A stretch of DNA of 64,000 nt. Source: Thermodesulforhabdus norvegica (GTDB taxonomy: Bacteria > Desulfobacterota > Syntrophobacteria > Syntrophobacterales > Thermodesulforhabdaceae). The notes below the pieces were generated by a model, which saw only the letters and a program-made list of their open reading frames with translations, did not search any database and was not told where the DNA came from. Shown piece after piece: positions 48,789 to 57,997 of the stretch. The stretch is taken from positions 676,886 to 740,885 of the forward strand of contig NZ_FOUU01000001.1 in the NCBI RefSeq assembly GCF_900114975.1, written 5' to 3'. Each line of letters opens with the position of its first letter. Within the stretch, counting starts at the first letter, position 1. A program made the position numbers and the translations under genes.

Positions 48789-50257
48789 AATCCCTTGTTA
48801 TTCCCTGGCATGAACCGCAATTTGCAAAGATAAAGGAAAGGATTCTCGACATAAACAGGCGCATTGAAGAAAGCAAAGAAATAGAATCCCTTCTTCGGGG
48901 CATGTCCGGCAGGTATATTCCTTCAGGGCCTTCGGGGCTCATTACGAGAGGTCGCGACGATATCCTGCCTACGGGAAGAAATTTCTATTCCCTCGATCCC
49001 CATCGGGTTCCCACCAGGCCGGCCTGGGAAGTCGGCAAAAAACTTGCCGATGCCCTTATAGAAAAGCATCTGAAGGATGAGGGCAGGTATCCCGAAAACG
49101 TTGCCATCTTTTGGATGTGTAACGACATTATGTGGGCAGACGGCGAAGGTATGGCTCAGATAATGTATCTTCTGGGAGTTAAACCTCTGTGGCTTTCCAA
49201 CGGAAGGGTCAAAGGTTTTGAAATCATCCCGCTGGATGCGTTAAACCGCCCGAGGATTGACGTAACGGTGAGAGTTTCGGGCATCACCCGGGACAACTTC
49301 CCCAATGTGATTGAACTCGTTGATGAAGCCGTCCAGGCCGTGGCGGCGCTTGATGAGCCTTCCGAAATGAACTTTGTGAGAAAGCACACTCTTGAACGGA
49401 TGGCGCAGGACGGCGGCAATTTCAGAGACGCAACCCTTCGGATCTTCTGTTCTAAGCCGGGCACTTATCAGGCCGGAACCCAACTGGCCGTGTATGCTTC
49501 GGCATGGAAGGATGAAAAAGACCTCGCCGAAGTGTTCCTCTACTGGAACGGCTATGCTTACGGCAAAGGCATCTGGGGCAGGGAAAAGCACAGGGAGTTC
49601 GGGAGCATTCTTAAGAGCGTAGATGTCACGTACAATAAAGTGGTAAGCGATGAATACGACCTTTTCGGCTGTTGTTGTTACTTCGGTACTCACGGTGGCA
49701 TGACCGCCGCGGCACGACATCTTTCCGGAAAGGATGTGAAGACCTACTACGGGGATACGAGAGAAGGCGAGCACGTGGAGGTTCGAGATCTCGCCGACGA
49801 GATCCGCCGTGTCGTGAGGACCAGGCTCCTGAATCCCCGCTGGATCGAAGGCATGAAGCGCCACGGATATAAGGGAGCGGGGGATATTTCGAAGAGAATT
49901 GGCCGTGTTTACGGCTGGGAAGCCACCACGCAGGAGGTGGACGACTGGATATTCGACGAAATTGCACGAACCTTTCTGGTGAACGAGGAAAACAAAAAGT
50001 TCTTCGAAGAACATAACCCCTGGGCTCTTGAAGAAATAGGCCGACGGCTTATTGAGGCCTGGGAGCGCGGGCTCTGGAAACCGGCAGAGGATGTTAAGGA
50101 AGTATTGAAGGAAATCTATCTCGAAATTGAAGGCTGGCTTGAAGATAGAATGGGCGAAGTCAGCGGTGAATTCCAGGGGGGATCCGTTGATGTGGTGACG
50201 AAAGAGGAGGTTGAATTCTGGAAGAAAAAGATGCAGGAAGTTCTCGGAGCGCAGTAA
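48785..50257 (+). CDS. cobN: Cobaltochelatase CobN-like large subunit, C-terminal part (split gene)
   Basis: A 490-residue protein equal to the last third of CobN. It begins with a short helical region and then RYIPSGPSGLITRGRDDILPTGRNFYSLDPHRVPTRPAWEVG (about 40-81), a strongly conserved CobN segment normally internal to one chain. Further CobN hallmarks: VAIFWMCNDIMWADGEGMAQIMYLLG, VRVSGITRDNFPN, KPGTYQAGT, VFLYWNGYAYGKG and the Cys-rich FGCCCYFGTHGGMTAAA. The first ATG overlaps the N-part stop (ATGA), which favours coupled translation and assembly of both parts. The sum of the two, about 1300 residues, equals a normal CobN. A ribosome-site-like GAAGGAGGA precedes the ATG. Confidence 0.92.
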   Translation: MKSLVIPWHEPQFAKIKERILDINRRIEESKEIESLLRGMSGRYIPSGPSGLITRGRDDILPTGRNFYSLDPHRVPTRPAWEVGKKLADALIEKHLKDEGRYPENVAIFWMCNDIMWADGEGMAQIMYLLGVKPLWLSNGRVKGFEIIPLDALNRPRIDVTVRVSGITRDNFPNVIELVDEAVQAVAALDEPSEMNFVRKHTLERMAQDGGNFRDATLRIFCSKPGTYQAGTQLAVYASAWKDEKDLAEVFLYWNGYAYGKGIWGREKHREFGSILKSVDVTYNKVVSDEYDLFGCCCYFGTHGGMTAAARHLSGKDVKTYYGDTREGEHVEVRDLADEIRRVVRTRLLNPRWIEGMKRHGYKGAGDISKRIGRVYGWEATTQEVDDWIFDEIARTFLVNEENKKFFEEHNPWALEEIGRRLIEAWERGLWKPAEDVKEVLKEIYLEIEGWLEDRMGEVSGEFQGGSVDVVTKEEVEFWKKKMQEVLGAQ

Positions 50258-51300
50258 TGGTCGGCATGTCGGTGCTGCGATTCAAAGGCCGAAGTCAGGA
50301 AACTGACTGCATTTCGTGCGATGGCGTACTTTGCGGTGAGCTTTCAATGGAACCGGTGGTTGTTTTCAGGAAAGCCTTGAACTTTACCATCCCTGTTTTG
50401 CTGATAATCGGGTCGGGACTTGCCGTTGCAGAAATCCTTGAGGAAACGGGAATTATTCAGAGGATAAGCCCTATCGGGCGTCCGCTCAGTCGTTTTGCCC
50501 GCCTCCCTGAGGTGTGCGGGATTGCAGTAGTAACGGCAACGGTCTCCTTTCTTGCGGCAAATGCCATGCTTCAAAACATGAGAGAAAACAGGGTTCTCAC
50601 CGACCGAGAAACCTTTTTTGCATCTCTTCTCACGGGAGCGGTAGCGCCGATAAAGGTAACCTTCACCTATCACCTCCCTGTTATTCTTCCCGCTCTCGGA
50701 CTCTATGCCGGTTGCATCTACGTGGCAACGCTCTGGCTGGGAAGCATTGCTCTACTTCTTTTCGTCCTTGTTGTTGGCCGTATCCTCCTGAAAGATCGGA
50801 AGGTCGATTTGGATGGCTTCGAAGAAGTCAGGATGATTTACCGTGAACCCCAAAAATCCTTCAAAAAGGCCCTGTTTCGCTTCTTAAGGCGCTTTGCCCG
50901 GATTGGAGGCACCTTTTTCGCGGTAACCGTCGTCGTATTCTTTCTCGTCGAAGCAGGTCTAATGTTAAGGATCGAGCACTCCATTATGCCTCTTGCCGAA
51001 AGACTCCACCTCCCCGGCGCAACCCTTCCGGCCGTTGCCGCCTACATAGCCTCGCCCATCGTTGGCATTTCCATGATGGGGTCCCTTGGGAGACAGCATC
51101 TCGTTACGGACAGCCAGATTATCACGGCTCTACTTTTCGGAAGCATTTTCATGCTGCCGGTTCTGTACCTGCGGTTCTACTTACCCCAGTGGATATCCAT
51201 CTTTGGAATTAGGCTTGGGACCCTTAGAGCGGTTACCAGCATGGTTCTGGTTATGGCGGTAAGGGTTGCCGTGCTTTTGGCATTTATGACCCTTTCGTGA
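50257..51300 (+). CDS. Nucleoside-recognition (Gate) domain membrane protein
   Basis: A 347-residue protein with about eight to nine hydrophobic segments. The N-terminal ~30 residues (Cys-containing, [16 protein letters not shown]) are hydrophilic; an internal ATG at 50347 ([13 protein letters not shown]) is an alternative start. Two Gate-type repeats are suggested by [34 protein letters not shown] and [31 protein letters not shown]. Such proteins are membrane proteins of poorly known function. Its position inside a receptor-importer-chelatase operon, overlapping neighbours by one and four bases, suggests movement of the metal or ligand across the inner membrane; this is inference. Confidence 0.75.
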   Translation: MVGMSVLRFKGRSQETDCISCDGVLCGELSMEPVVVFRKALNFTIPVLLIIGSGLAVAEILEETGIIQRISPIGRPLSRFARLPEVCGIAVVTATVSFLAANAMLQNMRENRVLTDRETFFASLLTGAVAPIKVTFTYHLPVILPALGLYAGCIYVATLWLGSIALLLFVLVVGRILLKDRKVDLDGFEEVRMIYREPQKSFKKALFRFLRRFARIGGTFFAVTVVVFFLVEAGLMLRIEHSIMPLAERLHLPGATLPAVAAYIASPIVGISMMGSLGRQHLVTDSQIITALLFGSIFMLPVLYLRFYLPQWISIFGIRLGTLRAVTSMVLVMAVRVAVLLAFMTLS

Positions 51301-51317
51301 GAAGGCGGAGAATACAG

Positions 51318-53372
51318 GTGAAGGTCTTTCAGAAGCTTTACCCTTTTTCGGCCATAGTAGGTCAGGAAAAGCTTAAAAAGGCCCTTATCCTCTGCGCAAT
51401 AAACCCTGCCGTAGGAGGCCTTCTCATAAGAGGTGAAAAAGGCACGGCAAAATCCACGGCCGTAAGATCACTCGCGGCGATTCTTCCGAAAATTCGGGTT
51501 TTAGAGGGCTGTCCTTTTTCGTGCGACCCCGATAATCCTTCTGAATGGTGCAGCGGCTGTAGGCAACTCAAGCCCCCTGTGCCCGTCGTTTTAAAGCCCA
51601 TTCCCGTCGTGACCCTTCCTCTGAACGCCACGGAGGACAGGGTGGTGGGGAGTATCGACTTTGAAAGGGCAATTAAAACGGGAGAACGCAGATTTTATCC
51701 GGGAGTGCTTGCCAGAGCGCACCGGGGCATTCTTTATGTGGATGAAATTAATCTTCTCGATGACTACATCGCCGACCTTATTCTAGATGCGGCAGCATCA
51801 GGGCTAAACCGGGTGGAGCGGGAGGGTATCTCCTTTGTCCATCCCGCAAGGTTTATACTTGTAGGGACGATGAATCCGGAAGAGGGAAGCATCAGGCCTC
51901 AGCTCCTCGATAGATTCGGTGTGTGCGTGGATGTCTCCGGGGAAAAAGACCTCAACAGACGTGTGGAATTGATGACCCTTCGCGAAGAATTCGACAATGA
52001 TCCCGAAAGCTTCAACAGGCGCTTCGAAGAGGATAACAGGTCCCTTGCCCGGAAGATTCTTGCGGCCAGGGAGTTACTATCGAAGGTCAAAACCCCCGAT
52101 CCCATTAGGAAATTCATATCCGACCTGTGCCTGGAAAACAACGTGGCGGGTCACCGTGCCGACATAGTGCTTGAGCAGGCGGCAAGGGCTCTGGCGGCCT
52201 TTAAGGGACGCCTTAATGTAACGATCGAAGACGTCGGCGAAGTTGCACAGATGGTCCTTATACACCGAAGAAGAGAATCGGCACCCGCTCCTCCGGCGCC
52301 CGCTCCCCGGGAAAATCAGGAGCATGAACGGCCTGATCAGAAGGCCGAGACCCGCCATCAGCGAGAACCGAAAGAAGCTGTAGGTGAATTCGACGACGCA
52401 AAGTCCGGTAGGTCCCCGGGGAAGGCTGAATCGGCCGATGGGAAACAGGAACAGGACGAGAGCCCGGAGGATCACGGGGCCGAAAACGAAAAAGTCAACC
52501 ACGAGCGGATAATGGAACGGGTATTCGAAATCGGGGAAACCTTTCGCGTCAGAAAGATCTCCGCCCCTAAGGACAGACTGGTACGAAGGGGATCGGGGAG
52601 AAGAAGCCGAACCAGAACGGCTCAGAGGCGAGGTCGTTATGTCAGAAGTAGTCGTCTGATGTCCGACGGTATGGATGTGGCTCTGGATGCCACACTCAGG
52701 GCGGCAGCACCTTATCAGATTCACCGTCGGGGACAATCAATCGGAGAGCTGGCCGTTCATCTGACGCTTCAGGACATCAGACACAAAATTCGTGAGAAGC
52801 GCATGGGCAATTTTCTTCTCTTTGTCGTCGATGCAAGCGGTTCAATGGGGGCTCAGGGGAGAATGGCCGCTACGAAGGGTGCCATAATGTCTCTGCTCCT
52901 TGACGCTTACCAGAAGCGGGATCGAGTGGCCATGGTCTGTTTCAGGCAAAAGGAAGCCGAAGTAAAGCTCCCGCCTACTTCTTCCGTCGAGCTTGCGGCA
53001 AAACAGCTTAGGGAACTTCCCGTAGGAGGGCGGACGCCTCTTTCTGCAGGGCTTATTAAAGCCCATGAAGTGTTGAGGAGCGTGTTTTTGAAGGATCCCT
53101 CGGCAAGACCCATAGTGATAGTTGTTACCGACGGAAGGGCTAATGTTTCGGTGGGCGAAGGGAAGAAGCCACTGGAAGAAGCGCTTTTCGTCGCACGGAA
53201 GTTTGCCGCCGACGACCGGGTTCTTCCCGTCGTGGTTGACACGGAAAAATCAGGGGTTTTTCGGTTCGGGCTTGCAAGAAGACTGGCCGATGTAATGAAT
53301 GCCTCTTATTTTCGCATAGAGGACCTTAAGGCAGAGAAACTTCTGGAGGTTATAAAGGAGGTATCTCGGTGA
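51318..53372 (+). CDS. Fused ChlI-ChlD-type chelatase AAA+/VWA subunit
   Basis: A 684-residue protein with GTG start and GGCGGAG upstream; a GTG seven codons earlier overlaps the preceding stop. Residues 1-310 form an AAA+ module: [16 protein letters not shown], Walker [12 protein letters not shown] (about 38), Walker [13 protein letters not shown] (about 148), sensor [20 protein letters not shown] Cys-containing loop ([17 protein letters not shown]) lies after the Walker A helix. A charged, Pro/Glu/Lys-rich linker (about 315-420) leads to a von Willebrand A domain (about 490-680) with [19 protein letters not shown] and [10 protein letters not shown]. It is equivalent to the CobS/CobT or ChlI/ChlD motor that powers metal insertion by CobN. 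Confidence 0.92.
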   Translation: MKVFQKLYPFSAIVGQEKLKKALILCAINPAVGGLLIRGEKGTAKSTAVRSLAAILPKIRVLEGCPFSCDPDNPSEWCSGCRQLKPPVPVVLKPIPVVTLPLNATEDRVVGSIDFERAIKTGERRFYPGVLARAHRGILYVDEINLLDDYIADLILDAAASGLNRVEREGISFVHPARFILVGTMNPEEGSIRPQLLDRFGVCVDVSGEKDLNRRVELMTLREEFDNDPESFNRRFEEDNRSLARKILAARELLSKVKTPDPIRKFISDLCLENNVAGHRADIVLEQAARALAAFKGRLNVTIEDVGEVAQMVLIHRRRESAPAPPAPAPRENQEHERPDQKAETRHQREPKEAVGEFDDAKSGRSPGKAESADGKQEQDESPEDHGAENEKVNHERIMERVFEIGETFRVRKISAPKDRLVRRGSGRRSRTRTAQRRGRYVRSSRLMSDGMDVALDATLRAAAPYQIHRRGQSIGELAVHLTLQDIRHKIREKRMGNFLLFVVDASGSMGAQGRMAATKGAIMSLLLDAYQKRDRVAMVCFRQKEAEVKLPPTSSVELAAKQLRELPVGGRTPLSAGLIKAHEVLRSVFLKDPSARPIVIVVTDGRANVSVGEGKKPLEEALFVARKFAADDRVLPVVVDTEKSGVFRFGLARRLADVMNASYFRIEDLKAEKLLEVIKEVSR

Positions 53373-54400
53373 GTTGCGACAGGATCTATCCCTTCGTGGC
53401 AATCGTTGGGCAGGAGAAAATGAAGCGAGCCCTTATTTTCAACATCATCAATCCAACCCTTTCGGGTGTCCTGATACGGGGAGAAAAGGGCACGGGGAAG
53501 TCAACGGCAGTGAGAGCCCTTGCCCACATACTTCCGAAGATTGAGGTGATCAGGGATTGTCCCTTTAATCTGGCCGATGCCGATCCGGAAGGTCTATGTG
53601 GCGAATGTCCCAGAAGCGAGTGCAGCCGTGAAGTTATGGGCGGGAAAAAGCCGGAAAAGGTATGGCGTGAAATACGTGTGGTGGAATTGCCGGTTGGGGC
53701 TACGGAAGACCGGGTTGTGGGGACTCTTGATCTTGAACATGCGCTCAAAAAAGGCGAAAAGCGTATAGAGCCGGGCCTGCTGGCAGCAGCTCATCGAGGA
53801 ATTCTTTACGTTGATGAGGTCAATCTCCTGGACGACCATGTGGTGGACGTTTTGCTCGATTCGGCAGCGATGGGCGTCAATACCATTGAGCGAGAAGGAG
53901 TGAGCTTTTCTCACCCGGCAAGATTCACCCTTGTCGGCACGATGAACCCCGAAGAAGGCGAATTGAGGCCGCAACTTCTGGATCGCTTCGGCCTGTGTGT
54001 GCATGTCGAAGGGCTTAAAGACCCGGAAAGTCGGGTTACGGTAATGGAACGACGCATTGCCTTTGACGAAGATCCGGAAAATTTTTGCAGACTCTGGGAA
54101 AATGAGTCCAAAATGCTGGTGGATCGGATTGAAAGGGCAAGGAGGCTTTATCCCGAAGTGGTCGTTCCAAGAGATCTTCTTTTCGACATAGCAACCTGTT
54201 GCCTGGACTTCGGGGTGGACGGTCACCGGGCCGACATAATAATGCTGAAAACCGCAAAAACCATTGCGGCCTTTGAGGGTAGAACAGAAGTGATAGCGGG
54301 CGACATAGAAGAAGCCGCAGAACTCGTTCTTCCTCACAGGGTAAGAAAACAGCCCTTTATGGACATGGCTGAAGACCTCAGAATGATGAAGTCGGCCTAA
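53369..54400 (+). CDS. Magnesium chelatase ChlI-like AAA+ ATPase subunit
   Basis: A 343-residue single-domain AAA+ protein, GTG start overlapping the preceding stop, with AAAGGAGG eight bases upstream. Seen: [23 protein letters not shown], Walker [12 protein letters not shown] (about 38), a Cys-rich loop ([23 protein letters not shown], about 60-82), Walker [16 protein letters not shown] (about 148) and [24 protein letters not shown]. It is closely similar to the AAA+ half of the preceding fused gene, so the two probably form a mixed hexameric motor for the CobN-type chelatase. It is the last gene of the operon. Confidence 0.93.
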   Translation: MSCDRIYPFVAIVGQEKMKRALIFNIINPTLSGVLIRGEKGTGKSTAVRALAHILPKIEVIRDCPFNLADADPEGLCGECPRSECSREVMGGKKPEKVWREIRVVELPVGATEDRVVGTLDLEHALKKGEKRIEPGLLAAAHRGILYVDEVNLLDDHVVDVLLDSAAMGVNTIEREGVSFSHPARFTLVGTMNPEEGELRPQLLDRFGLCVHVEGLKDPESRVTVMERRIAFDEDPENFCRLWENESKMLVDRIERARRLYPEVVVPRDLLFDIATCCLDFGVDGHRADIIMLKTAKTIAAFEGRTEVIAGDIEEAAELVLPHRVRKQPFMDMAEDLRMMKSA

Positions 54401-54668
54401 AGATAGACATGTCTAAATACCGCTTGTCCCTTATGGTAGACCTAAGACCTGAAGCTCCGTTTGCTCATTTAACGGAAAAGGGGAAAAGATTTTTTTGAAA
54501 AAAGTAGAACTATAACCGTATGTTGAAATAAGCGGCAGCAACTCAATTAATATTGTTACAGGTGCTTTACTTAACCCCGGAAAACACGATTTTATCGCAG
54601 GGGAAGAAGGGACCTTTAGAAGAGTTTCAAAGAAGTGATTAAAGCATGGTCACGAGAAGGAAGCCGAG
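54401..54668 (+). other. Intergenic region between the chelatase operon and cas operon
   Basis: No gene is supported here. The region is A/T-rich; TTGAAA at 54524 and TAATAT 19 bases later could be a weak promoter for the cas genes. I see no clear intrinsic terminator after the ChlI-like gene. Confidence 0.3.
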
Positions 54669-56210
54669 ATGCTATGGCGAACGCGTAATGACCCGTGGCT
54701 TGACAACGGGCTGGAATTATTCGGTCAAATAGTTGAGCACATCGCCTCTCAGCACCCACGAATCCTTCAGGTCCAATGGGAACCGGATGGGTTGAAGTTA
54801 ACCATTAAAGATGTATCCCGCTTTATCGAGTTGTTGGATGACGAGATTAAGCAAAAAAGTCAATCTGCAATTTATTATACGGTAGGAGTGCGTCAAAGTT
54901 TAAAGCCTTTTGTCGGCTTTAATCAACAGCCCCAAAGACAACGTCCACCGATCTTTCAGGATGACCGCCGCCGTAATTTTCTTGAGCAGTTGTTTGCTTC
55001 TCAAGTCCAAACTCGGGGTGAATTAAAGGGCTGTCCTCTCTGTGGTGAACCCATTGCCGCTCATGAACAAAAACTCACTCTCTCGGTTTACCCCTTTGTT
55101 ACCAAGATCAAATCATTTTCGGGTGTCCGAACTCGATGGCAAGGCAGTGGTCTAAGTGGTTTTACCGAATACTTAATTGTTTGTCCTTACTGTTACTTTT
55201 TAGGAGCATTAACATGGATGGACGATGCCCTACTTTACCTTTGCGACATTGGCGGGACCAACGGAACGGCGATTGTCATGATTCCAGCTCCAACGGCTGG
55301 CAGTCTGACCAGACTGCGACGAGTTAAGTCTTACCGTCCTAAATACGGGGAACGGAAAACTAACGTGAAGTTCAAAAGCAGGTCAAACGGAAAGGAGCAA
55401 GAAGAGGAACGAAATGTCAGGGAAGGTCGCTATTCGTTACTTTTGGCTTTTCTTGAACGAACTCTTAACGAAATTGCCGAAGAGGTTGAAATAACGGATT
55501 TATTTACCGAAGCGCGAAAACGAATTGCCGACGGGTGGCTTTTTGTCAGTATCCCTCAGGGAAGGATGAAAAACATTACGGCACACGACTTGGTCTTGGA
55601 TGAACCCACGCTGAGACTTCTAGCCGCATTGGTGGGAAAAGGGAAGTTGCCATACGCTTACATGATTACTGAAATTTGGCTCAGCGATGAAAAAGGCAGA
55701 TATCTGGAAAGAGAAACCCCTGCCGTGCGAGAGTCTCTTTCAGAAGCGGTTTTGACCGATGACTTTGACTTGTTTGCCAGAACCTTCGCCACGAAACCCA
55801 GGAGACAACTTCGTTTTCCTTTCGTAATTGGTGACGAAGTTGAAGATTTAGTCCAACTATGGAGGTGGACAAATATGGATACCGAAACCTTAGAAGTTCT
55901 TAAGAAAGCGGGAAGGGCGCTGGCTCAGATTGCTGCCAGCCGAAAGCAGCCGGTGTTGCTTTACGCTCTGGAGCGCGTTCGTTCCGGCTCCGATTTGCTT
56001 GAGGTCCTAAAAGAGGGTATCCATCGGCTCATAGGTCTGGACGCCGAGGAAATGCAATACATTTCCCTGGATGCCCTCGAAAGGCTCACAGAACTCGTAC
56101 ACCAGACAACGGATGCCAAACGGTTTTCGGACATCAAAAACACCCTCATCGTTTTCGCCGGTGTTGCCTATGCCAAAAATATAATGGCCCAAAAACGCCA
56201 GCTTCAATAG
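54669..56210 (+). CDS. cas8b: CRISPR-associated large subunit Cas8 (type I-B, Cst1-like)
   Basis: A 513-residue protein, first of a cas8-cas7-cas5-cas3 operon. It is divergent, as Cas8 proteins are, but has two Cys pairs forming a likely zinc finger (CPLCGEPIAAHEQ about residue 122 and CPYCYFLGALTWMDD about 173), a feature of Cst1/Cas8b proteins of the Tneap branch of type I-B. The C-terminal ~130 residues are helical and could serve the Cas11-like small-subunit role. It would recognise the target PAM and hold Cascade together. AAGGAAG precedes the ATG. Confidence 0.8.
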   Translation: MLWRTRNDPWLDNGLELFGQIVEHIASQHPRILQVQWEPDGLKLTIKDVSRFIELLDDEIKQKSQSAIYYTVGVRQSLKPFVGFNQQPQRQRPPIFQDDRRRNFLEQLFASQVQTRGELKGCPLCGEPIAAHEQKLTLSVYPFVTKIKSFSGVRTRWQGSGLSGFTEYLIVCPYCYFLGALTWMDDALLYLCDIGGTNGTAIVMIPAPTAGSLTRLRRVKSYRPKYGERKTNVKFKSRSNGKEQEEERNVREGRYSLLLAFLERTLNEIAEEVEITDLFTEARKRIADGWLFVSIPQGRMKNITAHDLVLDEPTLRLLAALVGKGKLPYAYMITEIWLSDEKGRYLERETPAVRESLSEAVLTDDFDLFARTFATKPRRQLRFPFVIGDEVEDLVQLWRWTNMDTETLEVLKKAGRALAQIAASRKQPVLLYALERVRSGSDLLEVLKEGIHRLIGLDAEEMQYISLDALERLTELVHQTTDAKRFSDIKNTLIVFAGVAYAKNIMAQKRQLQ

Positions 56211-56223
56211 GAGGTGAGAAGCG

Positions 56224-57237
56224 ATGAGAAGCGATGTTAAGGCGATTCAACTGGTTTGGCTCAGCAAAACGGGGCTAACAAATCTGAACAGCGGTGAAGG
56301 TGGAAGCAACCTAGTGGACATCAAAAAATTCCGTTACTGTGGCGAGGAGTTTCCATATGTCAGCGGGCAAGCGATGCGGTATTACCTCAGGGAATCCATA
56401 CGACGTCACCTCGAACCTGAAGAAGCCTGTATCGCCGATGAGCAGGGCGAAACCTGCGGACGGATTGCCGAATGCGTTCTTTGTGACCTGTTTGGCTTCA
56501 TGTGGACGGAACGCTCTGAAAGACGAGGCGAAGGCAGAAGTCATGTTCGGACATCCCCTGTAAAGGTATCACCTGCAATGGGATTGCTTCCGTTGGATTA
56601 CACAATGGTTACGGACTTCCTGACAAGGCGTCCCAGAGAAACGACAGTTGAGGCGACAGAGGTAGAAGATGCACGAAGCATAGTTAACGTTGAACTGGTA
56701 GTCAATATCTACAAGGCCGGCATATGTATAGATCTTCGACGAGTGGGGCGAGAAGAAGAACTCGTGGATCTAGTGAGCGCCGAAGATGCAAGACGTCGCT
56801 TCCCGATAAGGAGTGTTCGTCTCAGGGATTATGTGAATGAGCAAGAGCGGTGTCGCCGTATCTCTTTACTCCTTAATGCCATCAAGTATTTCAGCGACTA
56901 CTCCAAGCAGGCTCGGCTACTTACGGACTTTACGCCGGATTTCGTGCTCATTGCCTTACAGCATAACTATTCCCATCGCCTCCAGAAAGCCCTTGAGATC
57001 CGGGGTGATGGTACAGCCAACCTCAACGTTGAGAGACTGCGCCAGATCATCCTTGAACTTCAAGAAGAACTGGTCAGGGTTAACGACACACCCGCCCTGT
57101 GGGCCGGGATGGTTGACGGTATAGTGGAGAATGCCGACGAAGTTAGGCAAGTCCTTCATGACCTGAGAATTCCCGTCATAACACCACGCCAGGCGATTGA
57201 TGAAGGCAGTAGGGCTCTTGGCATAGTTCAATCGTGA
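56224..57237 (+). CDS. cas7: CRISPR-associated backbone protein Cas7 (Cst2/DevR family)
   Basis: A 337-residue RAMP protein that should coat the crRNA spacer in Cascade. The N-terminal VWLSKTGLTNLNSGEGGSNLVDIKKF and PYVSGQAMRYYLRESIRRHL (about 41-60) match the Cst2/DevR group; HVRTSPVKVSPAMGL (about 104) and VNVELVVNIYKAGICIDL follow. Two Cys-rich bits (CIADEQGETCGRIAECVLC, about 66-85) may bind zinc. AGGAGGTG lies nine bases before the ATG; it follows cas8 by 13 bases. Confidence 0.9.
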   Translation: MRSDVKAIQLVWLSKTGLTNLNSGEGGSNLVDIKKFRYCGEEFPYVSGQAMRYYLRESIRRHLEPEEACIADEQGETCGRIAECVLCDLFGFMWTERSERRGEGRSHVRTSPVKVSPAMGLLPLDYTMVTDFLTRRPRETTVEATEVEDARSIVNVELVVNIYKAGICIDLRRVGREEELVDLVSAEDARRRFPIRSVRLRDYVNEQERCRRISLLLNAIKYFSDYSKQARLLTDFTPDFVLIALQHNYSHRLQKALEIRGDGTANLNVERLRQIILELQEELVRVNDTPALWAGMVDGIVENADEVRQVLHDLRIPVITPRQAIDEGSRALGIVQS

Positions 57238-57247
57238 GGTGAAAGCT

Positions 57248-57997
57248 ATGGCGGAAAGGCTTTACGGCTTCATAGCCGATGCAGAATTACCCTATTTTGC
57301 CTGCTTCCGGAAGCCTGCCAGCACGAGCGTGATTCTGACTTATCCGGTCCCGCCGTTCACAACCATTGTGGGGATGATTGCCAACGCCCTGGGCATCCCC
57401 CGACCGGGGTACTTTGAAGGCATTAACTGGCTTCAGAACATCCTGTGGCTCAACCTTCGCCCCATAACGAAACTACCACGCCCCTCGCGGGAATTGGCGA
57501 AGATCCTGAAGTTGGTAGGGGAGAATCGTGAAGAACGCCGTCCAACTTCTTTTCCTTCTTCACCCATGTACAGGTATTTTCTTCCGCGACCCTATTACCG
57601 CTTTTTTGTGGCAAGCGAAGATCGCGAAGCAGTTGATGAAATAGTGAAAGCGCTCGGTTGTCCCGAGCGACCGCTCTATCTCGGTCAATCTGATGATATG
57701 GTTGTGCTTAAAGTTGTCTGGTGCGGCGAAGTTGAGCAGGTTGAGAGTCGGGAAGCATGGGGATTGGTTCGGGGTTCGTACGAAGCTAACGGCCAGGGGA
57801 CGGAACTCTTGAGACTCCCCATTGGCTTTGAAAGCGAGCGCAAACTGCTGCTATCGCCTCTTCTCACATTACCGTCGAATTTCCCCTTCCTGTTACCGCA
57901 ACCCGAGTCGCTCTGGCGTTTTGCTGAAGAGACGGTGCACCTTATTAGCGCTAAAGAGGCGAGGGAAAATGCTTCTGGCGAAAAGCGAGCGAATTAA
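57248..57997 (+). CDS. cas5: CRISPR-associated protein Cas5 (Cas5t type)
   Basis: A 249-residue RAMP protein. ATG 57248 is chosen because GAGGTG is about six bases upstream; a GTG three codons earlier overlaps that site. It has the Cas5 N-terminal pattern (LYGFIADAELPYFACFRKPASTSVILTYPVPPFTTIVGMIANALG), in which the PPFTTIVGMIANALG segment is the hallmark, and a Cas5-type LGQSDDMV near residue 147. It binds the 5' handle of the crRNA. It overlaps cas3 by 29 bases. Confidence 0.9.
   Translation: MAERLYGFIADAELPYFACFRKPASTSVILTYPVPPFTTIVGMIANALGIPRPGYFEGINWLQNILWLNLRPITKLPRPSRELAKILKLVGENREERRPTSFPSSPMYRYFLPRPYYRFFVASEDREAVDEIVKALGCPERPLYLGQSDDMVVLKVVWCGEVEQVESREAWGLVRGSYEANGQGTELLRLPIGFESERKLLLSPLLTLPSNFPFLLPQPESLWRFAEETVHLISAKEARENASGEKRAN

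Noticed and set aside
57822..57968. Extension of cas3 into cas5
   Set aside because: The extra 49 residues are out-of-frame cas5 sequence; the HD domain starts right after ATG 57969.
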